A DNA stretch of 64,000 nt from Globodera rostochiensis. Its lineage: Eukaryota; Nematoda; Chromadorea; Rhabditida; Heteroderidae. The notes under the pieces are model-generated. The model did no database searches and had not been told where the DNA came from. It saw only the letters and a list, made by a program, of their open reading frames with translations. Positions within the stretch are counted from its first letter, which is position 1; every line of letters starts with the position of its first letter. Below are positions 11,599-24,800 of this stretch, in pieces. Location of the stretch: the NCBI GenBank assembly GCA_018350325.1, contig JAEVLN010000004.1, forward strand, positions 1,116,001 to 1,180,000, in the 5' to 3' direction. A program made the position numbers and the translations under genes.

Positions 11599-13190
11599 TT
11601 ATTTTTGCTCTAATTGATCCACCGCCGCCGCCTCCGGGTCCATCCTGCGCTTTTTCGTCCCGCGCCTTTCCGCCTCTCTGCGCTGGTCACGCTGTTTCAA
11701 CTCCGCTCGTACAGTCTTCGCCTTCAGTTGACGATCCTTTGGCCTCGAAAACAAATCCTCCCGTCGGTTTGCATGGGGCGGCCAAACACAAAAAGGCGCC
11801 CCGCAGCAACAAATGGATTTAGGCTTAGCACAGAGTCGGTCCAAAATCCAGCGATCGCCGTAGTAGTGGGAAAGTTCTGTCCAAAAAAAAGTCCAATAAA
11901 AACAATAAAAATAGTGGGGGGTGGGATCATTTTATTAAACTAAATTTTGGGAGATTTGTTGACCCGTGGACGGACCGAACACTTACCATCGCCCGCACTA
12001 ATCTCGCAAATTGCAATAAAAGCGACAAGCGGCCGATCGGGTGACAGCCAATCGCGAAAGAGATGCACCGTTCGGAGGTTGGGGCAGCAACTGACAAATA
12101 AAAAAAGCATAAATATTTTTTATTTGTTTTTTAAATTTACGAGCTGTTGAAGAAACGCGACTCATTTGCAACTTTGTCGAAACGGATAAAGAAGGCAGCT
12201 TGGCGCTAAATATAACGGTTTTCTGTTTAATTTCTGAATATTTTTCTGTTAAATACCAAAAATAGACAAATGCCCCGTTTCCTATTTCTGTTAAAAATCG
12301 GACCATCCCATACTTGCCATATTGTCGATGAAGGTGAAGCACACTTTGTCAGGGGCCTCAATTTGCTCGTAATCTTTTGGCTTTATGGTGGGATAATCGG
12401 TGGGCAGCACTTCACCGCCGAGGAAGCAAACGAAACTTCCTGTTTCAAATGGAGAATGCGTTTTTACGTTTTTAACAAATAAAAGATTGGAAATTATAGC
12501 TTTTTTGTTTGATATGAGGAAAATTCAAATAAAAAGATTTATTTTTTGACCTTTTCGAATGGCTTTCATCGTTTTGCATGCGAATCCGGCCTTTGGCGTT
12601 TTGAAAATTTGCAATTGATGCCGTTGCGTGTCATTGGCTGGGGCGAGTCGATTGGCACAAGTGCCGGCACAAGCGCAATCGGCGGAGCACTCAAAGAACT
12701 GCGAGTCAAACGCATTTTCACTGAGCAAATGAGCATCGTGAACATGGCCGGACTGAAATGAACAAGGAAAACAAATTAATTGACAAAAAAATGTAATAAA
12801 TTAATTGCCAGACCATGGATTTTTTTTCTATTTATAAATTAGTCCAACGACCGCTTTAAACCGCCGCTTCAAACCTTGGAAAGCTTGATCGTACTCATCC
12901 CGACACAAGAACATCCTTTCTCGGCAGAACATCCATCTCGGCATGCACAAAACATCTGCCAATTTAAATCACAGCTCGCCTCCCTCCCGTTCAACAACAA
13001 ACCCTTTTTGGAAGACTTTCAGTGAATTTGGGCAAAAACTGATAATCAAAATTCGGGAGTTCAACGTCATCAACATCATTGACCCAGGGAATTGGAATGG
13101 ACGCCCGTCCATTAGAGATGTCGGCTCCGCTAAAATTGCTTCTTTAAAGCAAATAATAAATGTAGATGTACCTGACTGAATGGACCATTT
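11599..13190 (-). CDS. pre-SET/SET histone-lysine methyltransferase (SUV39-like)
   Basis: Such enzymes methylate histone lysines (H3K9 in the SUV39 group) using S-adenosylmethionine. Reading the minus strand, the pre-SET start DISNGRASIPIPWVND is near 13125. The zinc-cluster exon CACRDGCSAEKGCSC is near 12950, and the exon beginning near 12757 carries FFECSADCACAGTCANR. The SET core follows: GSFVCFLGGEVLPTDY (12440-12320), then ANESRFFNSS joined in phase to CCPNL, then FIAICEISAGD. The last exon (from 11876, exact) has ELSHYYG and a post-SET-like CCCGAPFC, then a basic tail ending at 11599. Phases agree at the junctions checked. Odd points: NHSC of the SAM pocket reads NSSC, and DYG reads YYG. 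The N-terminus was not found; there is little room before the divergent gene at 13393. Convergent with the RhoGAP gene. Confidence 0.78.
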
Positions 13191-13392
13191 CATTCACTCA
13201 CTTGATTCAAATGGCTGAAAAACTTAAGCAATTGAATAAGACAAAAAGAAAGTTTGAAGCCAAAAACATCCGTCGGGCCAAAAATGTTTCGCATTTTGTT
13301 GAGAGATTATTCAAAAAAAACGAAAACAACATTATGCCATAATCAGTATAATCTGATCTGAAAACAATAAAATTTGGGACCTGATTGGATTC

Positions 13393-16300
13393 TTGTCCAC
13401 CACTGATCTGAATTTATTGCGCTTCCTAGAGCACATATCAATGCTCTCCACTGGAAGCGCTTTTTCATTTGATCTGAACGACCTCCAATTTCTGCTTCAT
13501 CCGACCCCGGTGTTCGCCCATCCGCTTTTGTTTGGCAATCGTACCAAAAATGCCATCCCTTCGGCATCAAAGCAGCAGCAATTGTCTGATAAAGCGGAAA
13601 CAATAGAAGCGCAATGCTTGAACAATGAGAGGGAAGCAAATGGAGGGGGAAACGACGACCAACATTTTGTCGACCCACTCAACGCTTCCGCAATTGACGA
13701 GAGGACAGCTCAACTTGAAAAGCGTCACAGTGTTCATCAACACAATGGTTTTGCTTCTGGTGGTGGTACACCAACTGCAATTCTGTTCACCGAACGGCTA
13801 AACAACACGTTGGCCGAGTGTGAGTCGGAACAATGGCCGTTGGACGGTGTGGACCCGTCATTGGTCGGACATCGGCCATGGCACGTTTTACGCCAACGCA
13901 TTTTGGACACATTTTCAAGCACAACGGACCGACTCTCATTGGAGAGCAGTTTTCTGAGGGCTAACAAAGTGTCGGGAGGAGAAGGAGACGATTTGGCTCA
14001 GAGAGGGCGCTCGTTACGGAAGAGAAACGGCGGAACCGGGAGGAAAGGGCAAAAGTAAGGGTCAAAACTTTTTTTAAATATTTTATTATATCTCGAAATT
14101 GAGAGTTATTTCAGAAAAATAGCTGGTTCATCTTTATTCCTTAAAAAATAGTTTTTATTCATTTTATAATTTAGGAATTTTGTGATTGAACAACAACAAC
14201 CGGTCTCAAAGTTCCACGAACTTTCGCAGGACGAATGGACGCGCAAACTCAAGGAATTAAGACGCATTTTGATCGTCAAATGGGAAGAGGAAAATCGATT
14301 GGAATGTATAAAAGTAAAATCGAAATTTAATTTTTTGTTTACCCCGTTTTTAAAATTCGATCTTTAGTTGTCGGCAGAAGTGGCCGCATTAATCTCCACC
14401 ATTTCGTCCGCACAATTTTATCCGGCCCAATTTGTGCATGTCACCGACTTTCTGGACCTTTTTGGGCATTTGGTTTACGAGAGGTAAGCGAATAATACGG
14501 GAGACAGTTTTTTTGACATAACCAGGAGGGAGAAACCCCCCTCTCGAAATGAAAAATAAATTTCAAATTTGTATTAGTCTACCGCCTTGAATCAATTTGC
14601 TGAACAGTTCCTTTTTCATTTTGTTCAGACTTCTCCGCATGGCGGGGGAGGAGCGACGGGCGGCCGGGTTGGGCGTGTTGCCCGTTCACTTTGACACCAA
14701 CGACGTGCTGGAGACGACGCGGATGAAAACGCGCAATTGGTTCGGCAAAATAAACGAAACCGTCGCCCTTTTGGCACCCCGCATTTATCGTGAGGATATT
14801 ATTGTTAAATTTTGGAACAATTGAAACTTCTTTGGTTATTAATTTTTCGAGAAAAATTTTCATACCCAAGTTCTGGCTGCGCTGTTGCCATGTCAGCGTT
14901 TTATGGATCCCTTGGGCGCTGCTCAGGAAAATGTGATGGAACTGTGCCAATCCGTTAAACAGGCATGCGGCGGCACATGGACAATTACCGGGTAGAAAAT
15001 GCCATTAAATTCATTCACATTTTAAGGTTCAACACCCGCTCATCTCCTCATACCTTCGCTGTTACATTTGTCGTGTTGCGATGCGTTTGAATGCCGCCGA
15101 TCGCGCGCCCCATTGGAAATGTCTGAACGATTGGCTTCAAACGTACAGCCAACAGCCGGTAAACCATAATTTAATGTGAAAAAATACGATTTTTTTGTTT
15201 GGTCCGGTTTGGGTCAGGCCCATCATGTCCTGGGGATGGGAAGGGTCGGTCGAATAGCAAAAAAAAAGAAAATTCATTCACAGACCTTTTTGCTTGCACC
15301 GGCGATGGAATGGATTGTGCAATGTGTGGCGTTCAATGCCGCCACCTACGCGGATTTGCACCCGTTGTGGGAGTATTGCCGGTTGCCCGAACGGCGTCCG
15401 GTTGTGCTGACGCCGATGCTGAACGCCTTGCCCCGCCTCTATTTGGGCGAACATGCTTTGGAAGCATGTCGAATTGTAAGAGTTTTTTTTGGAATTTTCA
15501 AACTAACAATTTGCTCGAAGTTTTGTTATTTAGGTCACCGGCTCTGAGATGGTTTCGGGTCAGAACCTTTTTTTTAAAAATTTAATTATGTTTTGTTTAA
15601 TTGTTTTTGGAATTGAAATTTTGCATCCATTGAGAGTAATAATAAACTGCAAGATGCTTACGATATAAATAACAGTTAATTTACAGTTAATGCCACTATC
15701 TCATCTAATCGTCTCTTTTTCCTTTTTAGGTGATGAGCTGTGTGTGCTTGGCGCCAATCTGTTGGAGACGGACGTGCCCGTTCAAGCCCGAAAACCCATT
15801 CTGAAAGCGACCTGGAAGTGTGTAATGCGGTTGGCTTCACTGAAGCATTACGTGATGTGTTGCGAGTGCTGGGTGGAGTTTGTGGCACGATACTTTGGCA
15901 CCAACGAGCTCAATGTGATGCTGGACAACATGTTGAGCAAGTTGAACCAGCAGCAACAACCGGACAAGGTTACTGGGGTCAAGTCCGTCATTTGAGATTC
16001 CGGGTTCGGTAGGTAGAAGGGACGTAAATAACCGGACGACAATTGGAATATTTAAAAAAATGAATTTTTTTTTTGTTGTAGTACGGACTCTATCAGCCAC
16101 AATTGCTTGCAGTACTGCGGAGAGTGTTCGACCACTCGCGCGACATTGCTTCCCTCTTCGCCATGGACGTGTTCAGCACATTTGTGGACGCGTTCAATGC
16201 TGGACCAGTCCGTGAGGAAGCCTTTCTGATCATTCTGCGCGCCGTAGTCTCAAAACATGCTGAGGCTTCATTTACGGACATCGATCTGGCCTATCAGGCA

Positions 16301-17834
16301 CTTTAGTTCAGGAGACAATATGCCAAAATTGGTTACGCTTTTCATTCAGATACTCTCAATGTGCCAATCTCTACATGACTGTGTTGAGCCCAGCTTGACG
16401 GATGAGTGTGTCGAGTCGGTGATCAGTCTGATCAGTGCGGCACTGGATCGGGTCGATCTGAGTGCTGATCCGGACCAATGTCTGAACTTTTTGGTCGCAT
16501 GTCGTGCCGATTTGGCCAACATTGACGGTCTGCAGAAGTATGTGCTGTGCCGGGTGCAGGCGTTCACGCTGCACATTGCGCGTTCAGTGCGCTATTCCAA
16601 TTCGAGGGCCGCCTTTCTGCAGGGTTGTCTGGCCAACCTTTTCATCAGGTTCATATCGGATAATGGCACATAAGCCAGTCAAAAAAAACCGCTGAATGGG
16701 AAAATAAAACCATTTATTTTAGCATTCCGTCCCTTTCCGACCCGTTGGACCAAATCCGGTTCAGCATCCAGTCCACGCAAATTGCACTTGCAGCATTCGC
16801 ATTCTTCCAGGTGGGATGATAATCCATTGAACATAATGGATGACCAATTCCTTGATCAATTTTCGGTGGATTCTTTTGTCTCCTTCGTTTTGGATACGTT
16901 CGATGGCCTTCCCCGCCCAACCGCCGCTCTCTTGCCAGACATTCAGCAACTCGGCACCAACTTTTTGGCCACGTTGGTGCATATTCCACTTGAACAGCAG
17001 CAAAATGAGGAGGATGATGACGACGAAGCGGCGCATGAAACGAATGGACGTCTCGGCGAAGACGAAGGGACAAAGCCGACGACAAAATGGCGGGGGCCGC
17101 TGAAGCATTTTCGCCGATTTTTACACTTTGTTTTATGGTAATTTAGGCATTTATAGTACATAACAAGGAATTTGTCTAAATTAAATTTTTAAAAATGGTC
17201 AAATATTTTGCATTTTTGGCAGTTCACCACCACTTACTTCTGCCCAATTGGACTTTGTGCGTTTGCTCGTCCGTTGCCTCCACTATCTGTGCATTGTTTG
17301 GCCTTCCGAACGGAGTGGTTTGCCCTGTGGCGTTGGCATCAGCTGCAAGGACCAGAACGACGACCACCCGCTGCTGTTGGGCGACAACGGCCACGTCACT
17401 CATCAGCTGCAGCAACAGCTCCAACTTCACGATGATGACATTGATCAACAGCAACCGAATGTTGCTGACCTCCGAAGCATTTGCGCAGAAAGTGCTGAAC
17501 AAATTGCCGATGCGTTGGAGCCCCATCTGACGGATGGGAATGCATCAGGTACAGCTTTACTTTTTTCCGATTGGCATTTTGCGACCTAATATCAAACGTT
17601 GTTGTTATTTTTGTCTCATTGTCAGATGAAATGTGTTCGGTGGGTGTTGAACTGCTCGAGCTCATTGCCCAATTTGGTCCCACCAATGCCGCTGTTGATG
17701 CCGACACTGACGAGGAGGACGCCTCTTCGGCCCTTCCGGACGCTCTTCTCGCATTGGCCAAGGCAGTTTACAAACAGTGCAAACGAAGGTCAGCACTGCG
17801 GGCGCGGATTCAGCGAATAATAAAACGACGATAA
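13393..17834 (+). CDS. VPS35L: VPS35L, VPS35 endosomal-sorting-factor-like (Retriever subunit)
   Basis: VPS35L is the alpha-solenoid scaffold of Retriever, which with VPS26C, VPS29 and the CCC complex recycles membrane cargo from endosomes. About a dozen exons match along the family's length. Exons 13393-14054, 14175-14313, 14368-14483 and the one starting 14629 join in phase and give FYPAQFVHVTDFLDLFGHLV followed by ER. Further landmarks are HPLISSYLRCYICRVAM (about 15040), AMEWIVQCVAFNA (15302), VPVQARKPILKATWKCV (15775), RRVFDHSRDIASLFAMDVF (16120), DPLDQIRFSIQSTQIAL (16738), VRLLVRCLHYLCIVW (17257) and a basic C-terminus ending in a stop at 17834. Acidic and Gln-rich insertions (16995-17080, 17400-17460) fall between conserved parts. 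The start codon is uncertain: upstream of PWHVLRQRIL the N-terminal region is poorly conserved. Confidence 0.88.
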
Positions 17835-18294
17835 TGTTTTGTATTGATTGGATAGGGTTTTAACTTTTTATAGCTGCTTGATCAGTTTAATTATTGTACC
17901 CGCTCCGCACCCACCGGACTTAATCGTGTCTATTTTTATAATATTTATTATTGAAATTGACCAATTGTTGCATTGTTTAACTCTTTTATATGGGTTCTTT
18001 GTTGCCTTCCATGGGGCCAGCCATACATATCTTATTGCACTTTTTTGATTTTTGTTTTTTTCAAGTTATTCCTCTGCTGATTTATGCGCATTGTGCCCTT
18101 TTTTGTGATTTTTTAAAAAATTATTTTGCTATTTTAAACATAAAATACACAAAAGAACATTTAGTTTGTGTGATTCTCAATTTTTCAAAAGAATGACTTG
18201 TTCATTCAAGGCTCATCCATTCTGTTTGATCCCTTAGTGAGTTTCAGTTTTTTGATAATTGCAAATATTAAACCTTTCAATTTCAAGTGGAAAG

Positions 18295-18301
18295 TGTCAA
18301 T
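18295..18301 (+). promoter_or_regulatory. VPE1-like vitellogenin promoter element (TGTCAAT)
   Basis: An exact match to the TGTCAAT heptamer described upstream of C. elegans vit genes, 530 bp before the presumed ATG. A heptamer alone is weak evidence; its value is the company of the GATA-type site and the TATA box. Confidence 0.45.
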
Positions 18302-18367
18302 ATTAGGAATTTGTTTATGAATAAATCAGTTGAAATGGGTGAGGCGGGCGGGCGGAAGGCCAATTCA

Positions 18368-18374
18368 CTGATAA
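18368..18374 (+). promoter_or_regulatory. VPE2-like GATA site (CTGATAA)
   Basis: An exact CTGATAA, the second conserved C. elegans vit element and a binding site for intestinal GATA factors. It is 67 bp downstream of the TGTCAAT; another TGATAA lies near 18253. Confidence 0.5.
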
Positions 18375-18536
18375 AATTCTATGCCAATATATTATTCACC
18401 CTCCAGGGGCTTTCAATCAAAATGTCCATCTGACAGAGGAGATTTGTTCCCACCCGTCGGGGATTGACAGCTTCCCCCCCCCCCTTCCATTGATATGGCC
18501 CAATCACCAGTGTTCAATGGGTTCCCCTCCCTCCCA

Positions 18537-18542
18537 TATAAA
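18537..18542 (+). promoter_or_regulatory. TATA box of the vitellogenin gene
   Basis: TATAAA in the context catataaagg, 163 bp after the GATA site. The presumed ATG is 283 bp downstream, which implies a long leader or an intron or exon not recognised here. Confidence 0.5.
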
Positions 18543-18824
18543 GGTGGTTGGGGAGTGAAAGGGGCGAGCGCATTTCCCTCCATCAAACGCTGTCCTGCCC
18601 TTTATGTTTAACTGTTCCCGGTTTAACCGTACTCTGAATTTATTTAGGGTCGCTAGCGATCCCGATATTGTATAGAGCGCTTTTCCGGAAAATCTGTCCA
18701 TAAAACCCCTCGGGGGGGGGAGAATGTTCACCCTCGTATTTCTGTCCCTAAAACTCCCCCGGAGGGGGGGGGGGGAGTGTTACCCTCGTATTACCATACC
18801 ATCCTTAAGACCTCTCGGTATTCC

Positions 18825-21800
18825 ATGCGTCGTTGTCCGCTTCCGCTGTTTCGACTCTTCGCGCTCGCCTCTTTGCTCGTGGTGGTGACGTGTCGCAGCA
18901 ACTACGCGTCCAAATACGACGACAGATTCCGTCATTACAATCGTGAACAAAATGGGCAGCAGGAGGACCAGGATCATGATTGTGAGGCTAACATTATTTT
19001 TCATGAAAATGGTCGGGGATGGTTCGACGGTGACCTGGAAAGTGTCGCCGGTTTTGATCGTTTTTATTGAAATTTGATATTTAACAGAATCCAAATGATA
19101 GTTGATTGAGCTGAGTGCTGATTTCTATGGCACTTTCTTTAGATGGCTTCCAACGCGTCGCGCGAGAAAGAGAAGGCCATTTGTCCAACGACTATTTGAA
19201 GGGCAAATTCGGCACGACCTCCGACAAGCGGACGCCGACGTTCAAGTCCTTCCAGCCGGGCTACAAATTCCAGTTTCTCTACGACTCCCAGATTACTTCC
19301 GGTTGGTCTACAAACTTATCGGGAACTTTCCAGGACAATTGGCGCGCAATTTTGGTGGCTTAATCACTTTAGGCACCCTAGGGGGTCGGGAATTCGTTTT
19401 GAGGGTTTTCTCTCCAAAATGGCCGCATTTCTTTTCAGGGTATGCCCCGTGGGTGTCCGTACAGCGTGCGATGGCCCGTTTCCAAGCGTTGGCCACCTTC
19501 GAAGCGATCGGGCCGGGCGAGGCGTCCATGCAGTTGAGCGAGTGCCTGATCGGCCAGCTGAACGGCCAGTCGCCGACTGCGGGTGTGTGGAATCCTGGAC
19601 AGTTGCTGCCCGTCCGTGTGTTCGAATCGGTGATGCACTTCAGCCATGTACAGCTCGAACAGCCTGTCCGCTTCACCTACTCTCGGGATGGCATCCACCA
19701 CATTTACTTTGACCCGATGGAACCCGCATGGTCTCGTAATTACAAAAAGGTGAAAAAAGACCAATAAATCTCCGAGGTGCTAAATAAACTATTCTATTGT
19801 CTTTTCAAGGCGATCTTGAGCACTGGCCAGTTCCGATTGGGTGCCAAAGACGACGGAGATGAAGCTGATCAGAATCAGACAAACCAAACGGAGCGGGCGG
19901 AGGAATGGAAGCCAAAATGGCAGCAAACATTCTCTGTTCACGAAGTGTGTACGGACTGGGCTAGTAATTAAGTTAGGGGGATCCCTAAGCCTTAATTGGC
20001 ATTTTTAAGTCCTAATAGTCTCATATTAAGCACCTGAATTCCAAAATTGGCATTTAGACGAGCATTGAGGGCAACTGTGAGACGGACTACACAATAGTGC
20101 CATTCTCACGCGAACTGATAAGTGTGACCAAATCGATTAATTTTGATCGATGCATTCGACTGGCGGACATTGCTTATGGAATGCAAGCGGATGAGGAGGC
20201 CAAACAGCGCGGACAGCACAACAACAAGCCGTATCAGGAACAACGGGAGCGGACAGACAATGAGCAACAACTGAACGGCGGTGCCAATCCGATGATTTGT
20301 GAGTATTTGGGATGACAAACACCAATCAAAACTCACTCTGATCACTTTTTGAAATTGTTTTAGGAGTAAATTTTTGATTGCAGCTCGTCAATTTTTGGAC
20401 CGTTCGACCACCATTCGTTATTTGTTTGTCAACCAGCTGAAGAACAATAGCATGGACTTGGACTACAGCTCGTTGTTGCCCCATTCAGTGGAGTTGTTGT
20501 CCCAGTACACGCTGAAGGGGTCGGAGGCGGAACAAAGTCAAGCGATGCAGACAGTGGCCGTCGCTAAGTTGACCTACATCGAGACAAAGCAGAACAGGCA
20601 CAAGAAGAACAAACGCCAGCAACAGCAGGACGACAAGTCGGGATTGGAACGTGAACAGTTGTTGTACACCGGTGAAATGGAACAGCAGGTGAACCGACCG
20701 GGCTGGACGGACACCTTTTTAGGACACAAATGGTATTGAAAAATGCTTTAGGAGAAGTGCTTCTTCATGTTCGGTGATGAGACGTCAGAGACTGTGCGGT
20801 GTCAGCGTCGTGCAAAAGCGTTCAACAACGACGAGTTGCGCGGTGTGCCGTTGGTCATCAGTGGCAGCCGAATGCCGTCTCCGGGCAGCCCGTTCCCGTT
20901 GAACTTCCCCAATTCAACCACCAAAATGCGGCGTGCCGAGATTTGTGTGCGCAATGTTGCACAGGCACAAGCGGAGGACAACGACGGCACGTTGCAGGCG
21001 ATGAGCCAAGCGGAGTTCATGGACGAATTTGTGCAGCTTTTGCGCTTCTCGACCGAACAGGAGCTGAAACAGCTGAAGGTAAAGCCATCCTCTGGCCGGT
21101 CCCTTTTTATTTTTGGCGGTTTTAGGAACGGCTCGACAATGACCGAATTGCTGCCCAATTGTTTGCGGATGCGCTTGCAGCTGCTGGCACGCGGAACACA
21201 TTGAAACTGTTGCTGACACGCATTGAGCAGGGCGAGTTCACGGAGCTGAAAGCGGCACAGATGTTGAAGACGTTCAGTCGGGGCAGCGGCCTGCCGGCCC
21301 CATCGGATCGCATTGCGGATGCACTGCTGGCATTGTGCAAGACGGAACATGTGCAGAACTCTGAACTGCTCAGACAGACTAGTTGGTTAAGGTGGACTCA
21401 AGAGTTTAAAAATAATTGTGATCTCCACATCCATCTAAATTTTAGTTTTAATTTTTATTTTTTGTTCAGCTTTGGTGCCATTGTCGGTGAATTAATGCAA
21501 CTGAAGCGAATTCAGCGCCAGTCGCCCGTTGGCACTCCGCTTGGCGAGAAAGTGAGTTAGAAAAGTTTGTGAAATAATATCTTTTTCGTGTGTAAACTGA
21601 ATAATGTGAATCAGATCGAGCAGTGTCCGGACCACAAAATGGAGCTGTACACGAAAGCGCTGTTGGAGCAGTTCAGCACCGGGGCCGGCGACGACAAAAT
21701 GGAGAAAATTGTTGCTTTGAAGGTCGGGGACAAAAAAAATGCCATGCCATTTTTTTGTGCCAATATGAAAACGCAACTTTGAAGGCCATCGGAAATGCCG

Positions 21801-24800
21801 CTCTGGACGAAGTGCCGGAAGTATTGGCAACTCTGATCAACCCAAACTGGTCGGAGCAGCAAAACGACGAGCAACCAAAAAGTTTTGCCAAGCAACTGCA
21901 GGAAATGCAACGCCAAAACGCAATTGAAGCGTTGCGACGCATTCCCTCCGCGCGCGTGCAACAGTTGCTACTGCCCGTGTACACCAACCAACAGGAATTG
22001 CCTCAGGCAAAAGCGTTTACGGGGCACATTTAATTAGCAATTTTTTTTGTCATTTTTGCTAACGACACTTTTTAGTTGACGCATGAAAAAAATGCGAATC
22101 TAATTAGTAAGATCATTCGATCCGTTCCAAGTCCGAAAAAACTGTAACGAAACCTTCTGTTTCCCATGCAGACGCGCATCGCCGCACTTGGCGTACTGAT
22201 GCAGTCGCAACTGCTCCCATCCGATGCCGTCATTGAACAAATTGCCTTCACAATGGCAAAAGAGCGGTGCCCGCAAGTGCTTGCCTATTCATACACAACG
22301 CTGAAAGCTCTGAGCCAATCGCCGGCCAAACGACATCAGCACAGGTAAAGTGTAACACAACGGCACACTGACCAGTTGAATGGTGGCACATGGCTCTCGC
22401 GGAATTGATATTATTGAGACTAGAGATTGGATTGATCGAGATTCTCGACCGAAATCTCGTTCGGTCCTGAAGTCCGATCTCTAATTGAGACAGCCCCAAA
22501 TCAACAAAAATGAATTTTCATTTATTCCCCCCCCCCCCCCCAAAAAATAAATAAAAATTGATCAGTGCTCAACGCATCAAAGAGGCGCTGCGAGTGTCGG
22601 GCTTGGACGAGTTGGAATTGGAAAAACGAATTCGGCACAAGGACATTGTGGGGCTCAGTCGCTTTGTGCAGACAAATTCCCTTTACAGTGCGGAGGAGGG
22701 CCAAGGAATTTTGCTGCAGGCGTCCAATGTGCGTTTGCATTTTCCCCCGGGGGGAAGATATGCCCTTAAAACAAATTTAAAAGGTCTTCACGGGCAAAAC
22801 GAGCGCGTTGCCGAACCACGCATTTTTGTCGCTGAGTTCCCTCTTCAACGGGCAAATGTCGGAGGAACAATTGAAACTGACCGTAAGCCAATGGAACATC
22901 GAACGTTTGCTGTTCACCGATGCCGGATTGAAAGAATTGTTGAAGAATGGGCAAGAGGCAAGTGCATGCAAAAGAAGGGCATTTTGACTGACACAAACCC
23001 ATCAAAATGGGCGGGCAGGCATAAATAATGGCCCCAACAATTCACTTATAGGATCATCAACAGCAGCAACGGAATGACACGCAGCAACAGCAGCAACCGT
23101 CCGAAGAATCATCATCATCATCATCTTGGACCAGTTCAGCTGCTGAACAGCTCCGCTCCCTGTGGCGTCGTCTGTCCATCGTCGGTCGGTCGGAGGACGA
23201 GCAAAGCACAGACCAGATGCAACAGCAAAAACCGGTGATGCTCCTCGCCCTTCGAGTGGTAAGTATAAGTACGTCTCGCCAAACTTTGATTTTGCGGTTC
23301 ACACATTGCAGAATAACATCGACACCGTTGTGTTGCCGTTTGGCATCGGTGGACAGCAACGATCAAACTCACTGATCAGCGCACTCAAGAAGTTGCTAGC
23401 GGTCGGCATTGGCTCCATCAGCAAATTGACTGGCACCAGCCAACATCGGCAGCCAGTCGTTGACACATCCGGCATTCTGTTTTGGCACGAGCGAGCAGCT
23501 CGCGTGCCGATGAGGTCCAACTAAAGATTTTTGAGCATTTGATTAGGTGTGGTCTCTTGAATTTTGAATCTGTAAATGCGGGGTGTCAAGATTCCGGGTT
23601 CCTGATCATTTTCCACCAATCTTGCGGGTTCCTGATCATTTTCCATTTAAGCTTGTTCTTAAAATGTTCTGAGGGCTTTAAACGTTTGAAAGCTTTTTTG
23701 TTATGATGTGTCAGCACGGGTCAGCAGCTGCACGTCCAGCTCAAGTCCTTCCTGTACGGCAGCATCAGAGCAAATGCCGAACGACTTGGTCATTCGCACA
23801 TTGGCCTCCGGCTGCACCCGTCCGCAACCTTTGGACGCATTCAAAAGATGAAAGTGCGCGTCTTGCTCACATTGTCCCGGGCATTTATATGCTCATTTCC
23901 ACTAAGGTCTGGGCCTCGCCCGTCCATTCCTCGGGCGTCAAGAACATTGGTGCCATCGAAGTAAACATGCCGCTGAAGGCGCAACTGAACACACTGTCCC
24001 AGCAGAAGCAAGTCAAACTGAACATCCAGGTGCCCCAAACTCCGGTGAGTCAGCTGAACGTCTTCAAAACGTTGGAGTGTCCCGTTCAGACTCGTCTCTT
24101 TTCCATGCACACAATGCCGATGACATTTGTTGGGATGGAGGACACGCAGAACAATTTGTCTCAACAACCGTCGGTCTTTTCCCACTTTGGCGAGCAGTGC
24201 AAAGCCGTGCAAAACCAACAACTGCTTTCCATGGCTAAAACATTTGACAAACATTCCAACACGGAGCAGTCTTTCCTCCAACTTCCCTTCCATGTCCGAG
24301 GCTTTATGCACATGCCTAGACGGATGGACAAGCTGAAGGAATGGGTCAAGGTGGGCTGGTTGAGGTTGGACCACTGATGATCCGATCACTACCACTGATC
24401 AGCATGACGGAAGCTGATCATTAAAATAATTTATTGACCTCCTAATTCTCGGCCAAGGTGCTGCTCTCCGCAGAAAATCACTACCAAGTGACGCTGGAGC
24501 CCCAGGCTGGACGTTCCCCACACGAGATTGCCTTCTACCTTGGCTGGAATTTGTTCCAGCCCCATCCGACCATCGGGGGACTGTCCCGCGCTGAGCTCAA
24601 ACAGTTTCTGAACCTATTTACTTTGATCACCCCGAAGAGCGGAGATGGTGAGGAGGCTGACAGGGAAGAGCAATGGTGGACAGCAGCAGCGTCGTCTGCG
24701 AGCAGTTCAGCGGAAGAGTCACAGAAGGAGGAGCAGCAACAACGACGGATTGGCGCATATTTGGACAAATTGGGGGAACGGAAGGCGTACAAACACACGC

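Larger units (their letters stand above)
17835..18824 (+). promoter_or_regulatory. upstream region of the vitellogenin gene
   Basis: The stretch has no gene. It holds vitellogenin-type promoter motifs (listed separately), a CCAAT motif near 18500 and a TATA box. Between TATA box and ATG is a two-copy imperfect tandem repeat (about 18700-18795) with G runs and the string caccctcgtatt/taccctcgtatt. Confidence 0.55.
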
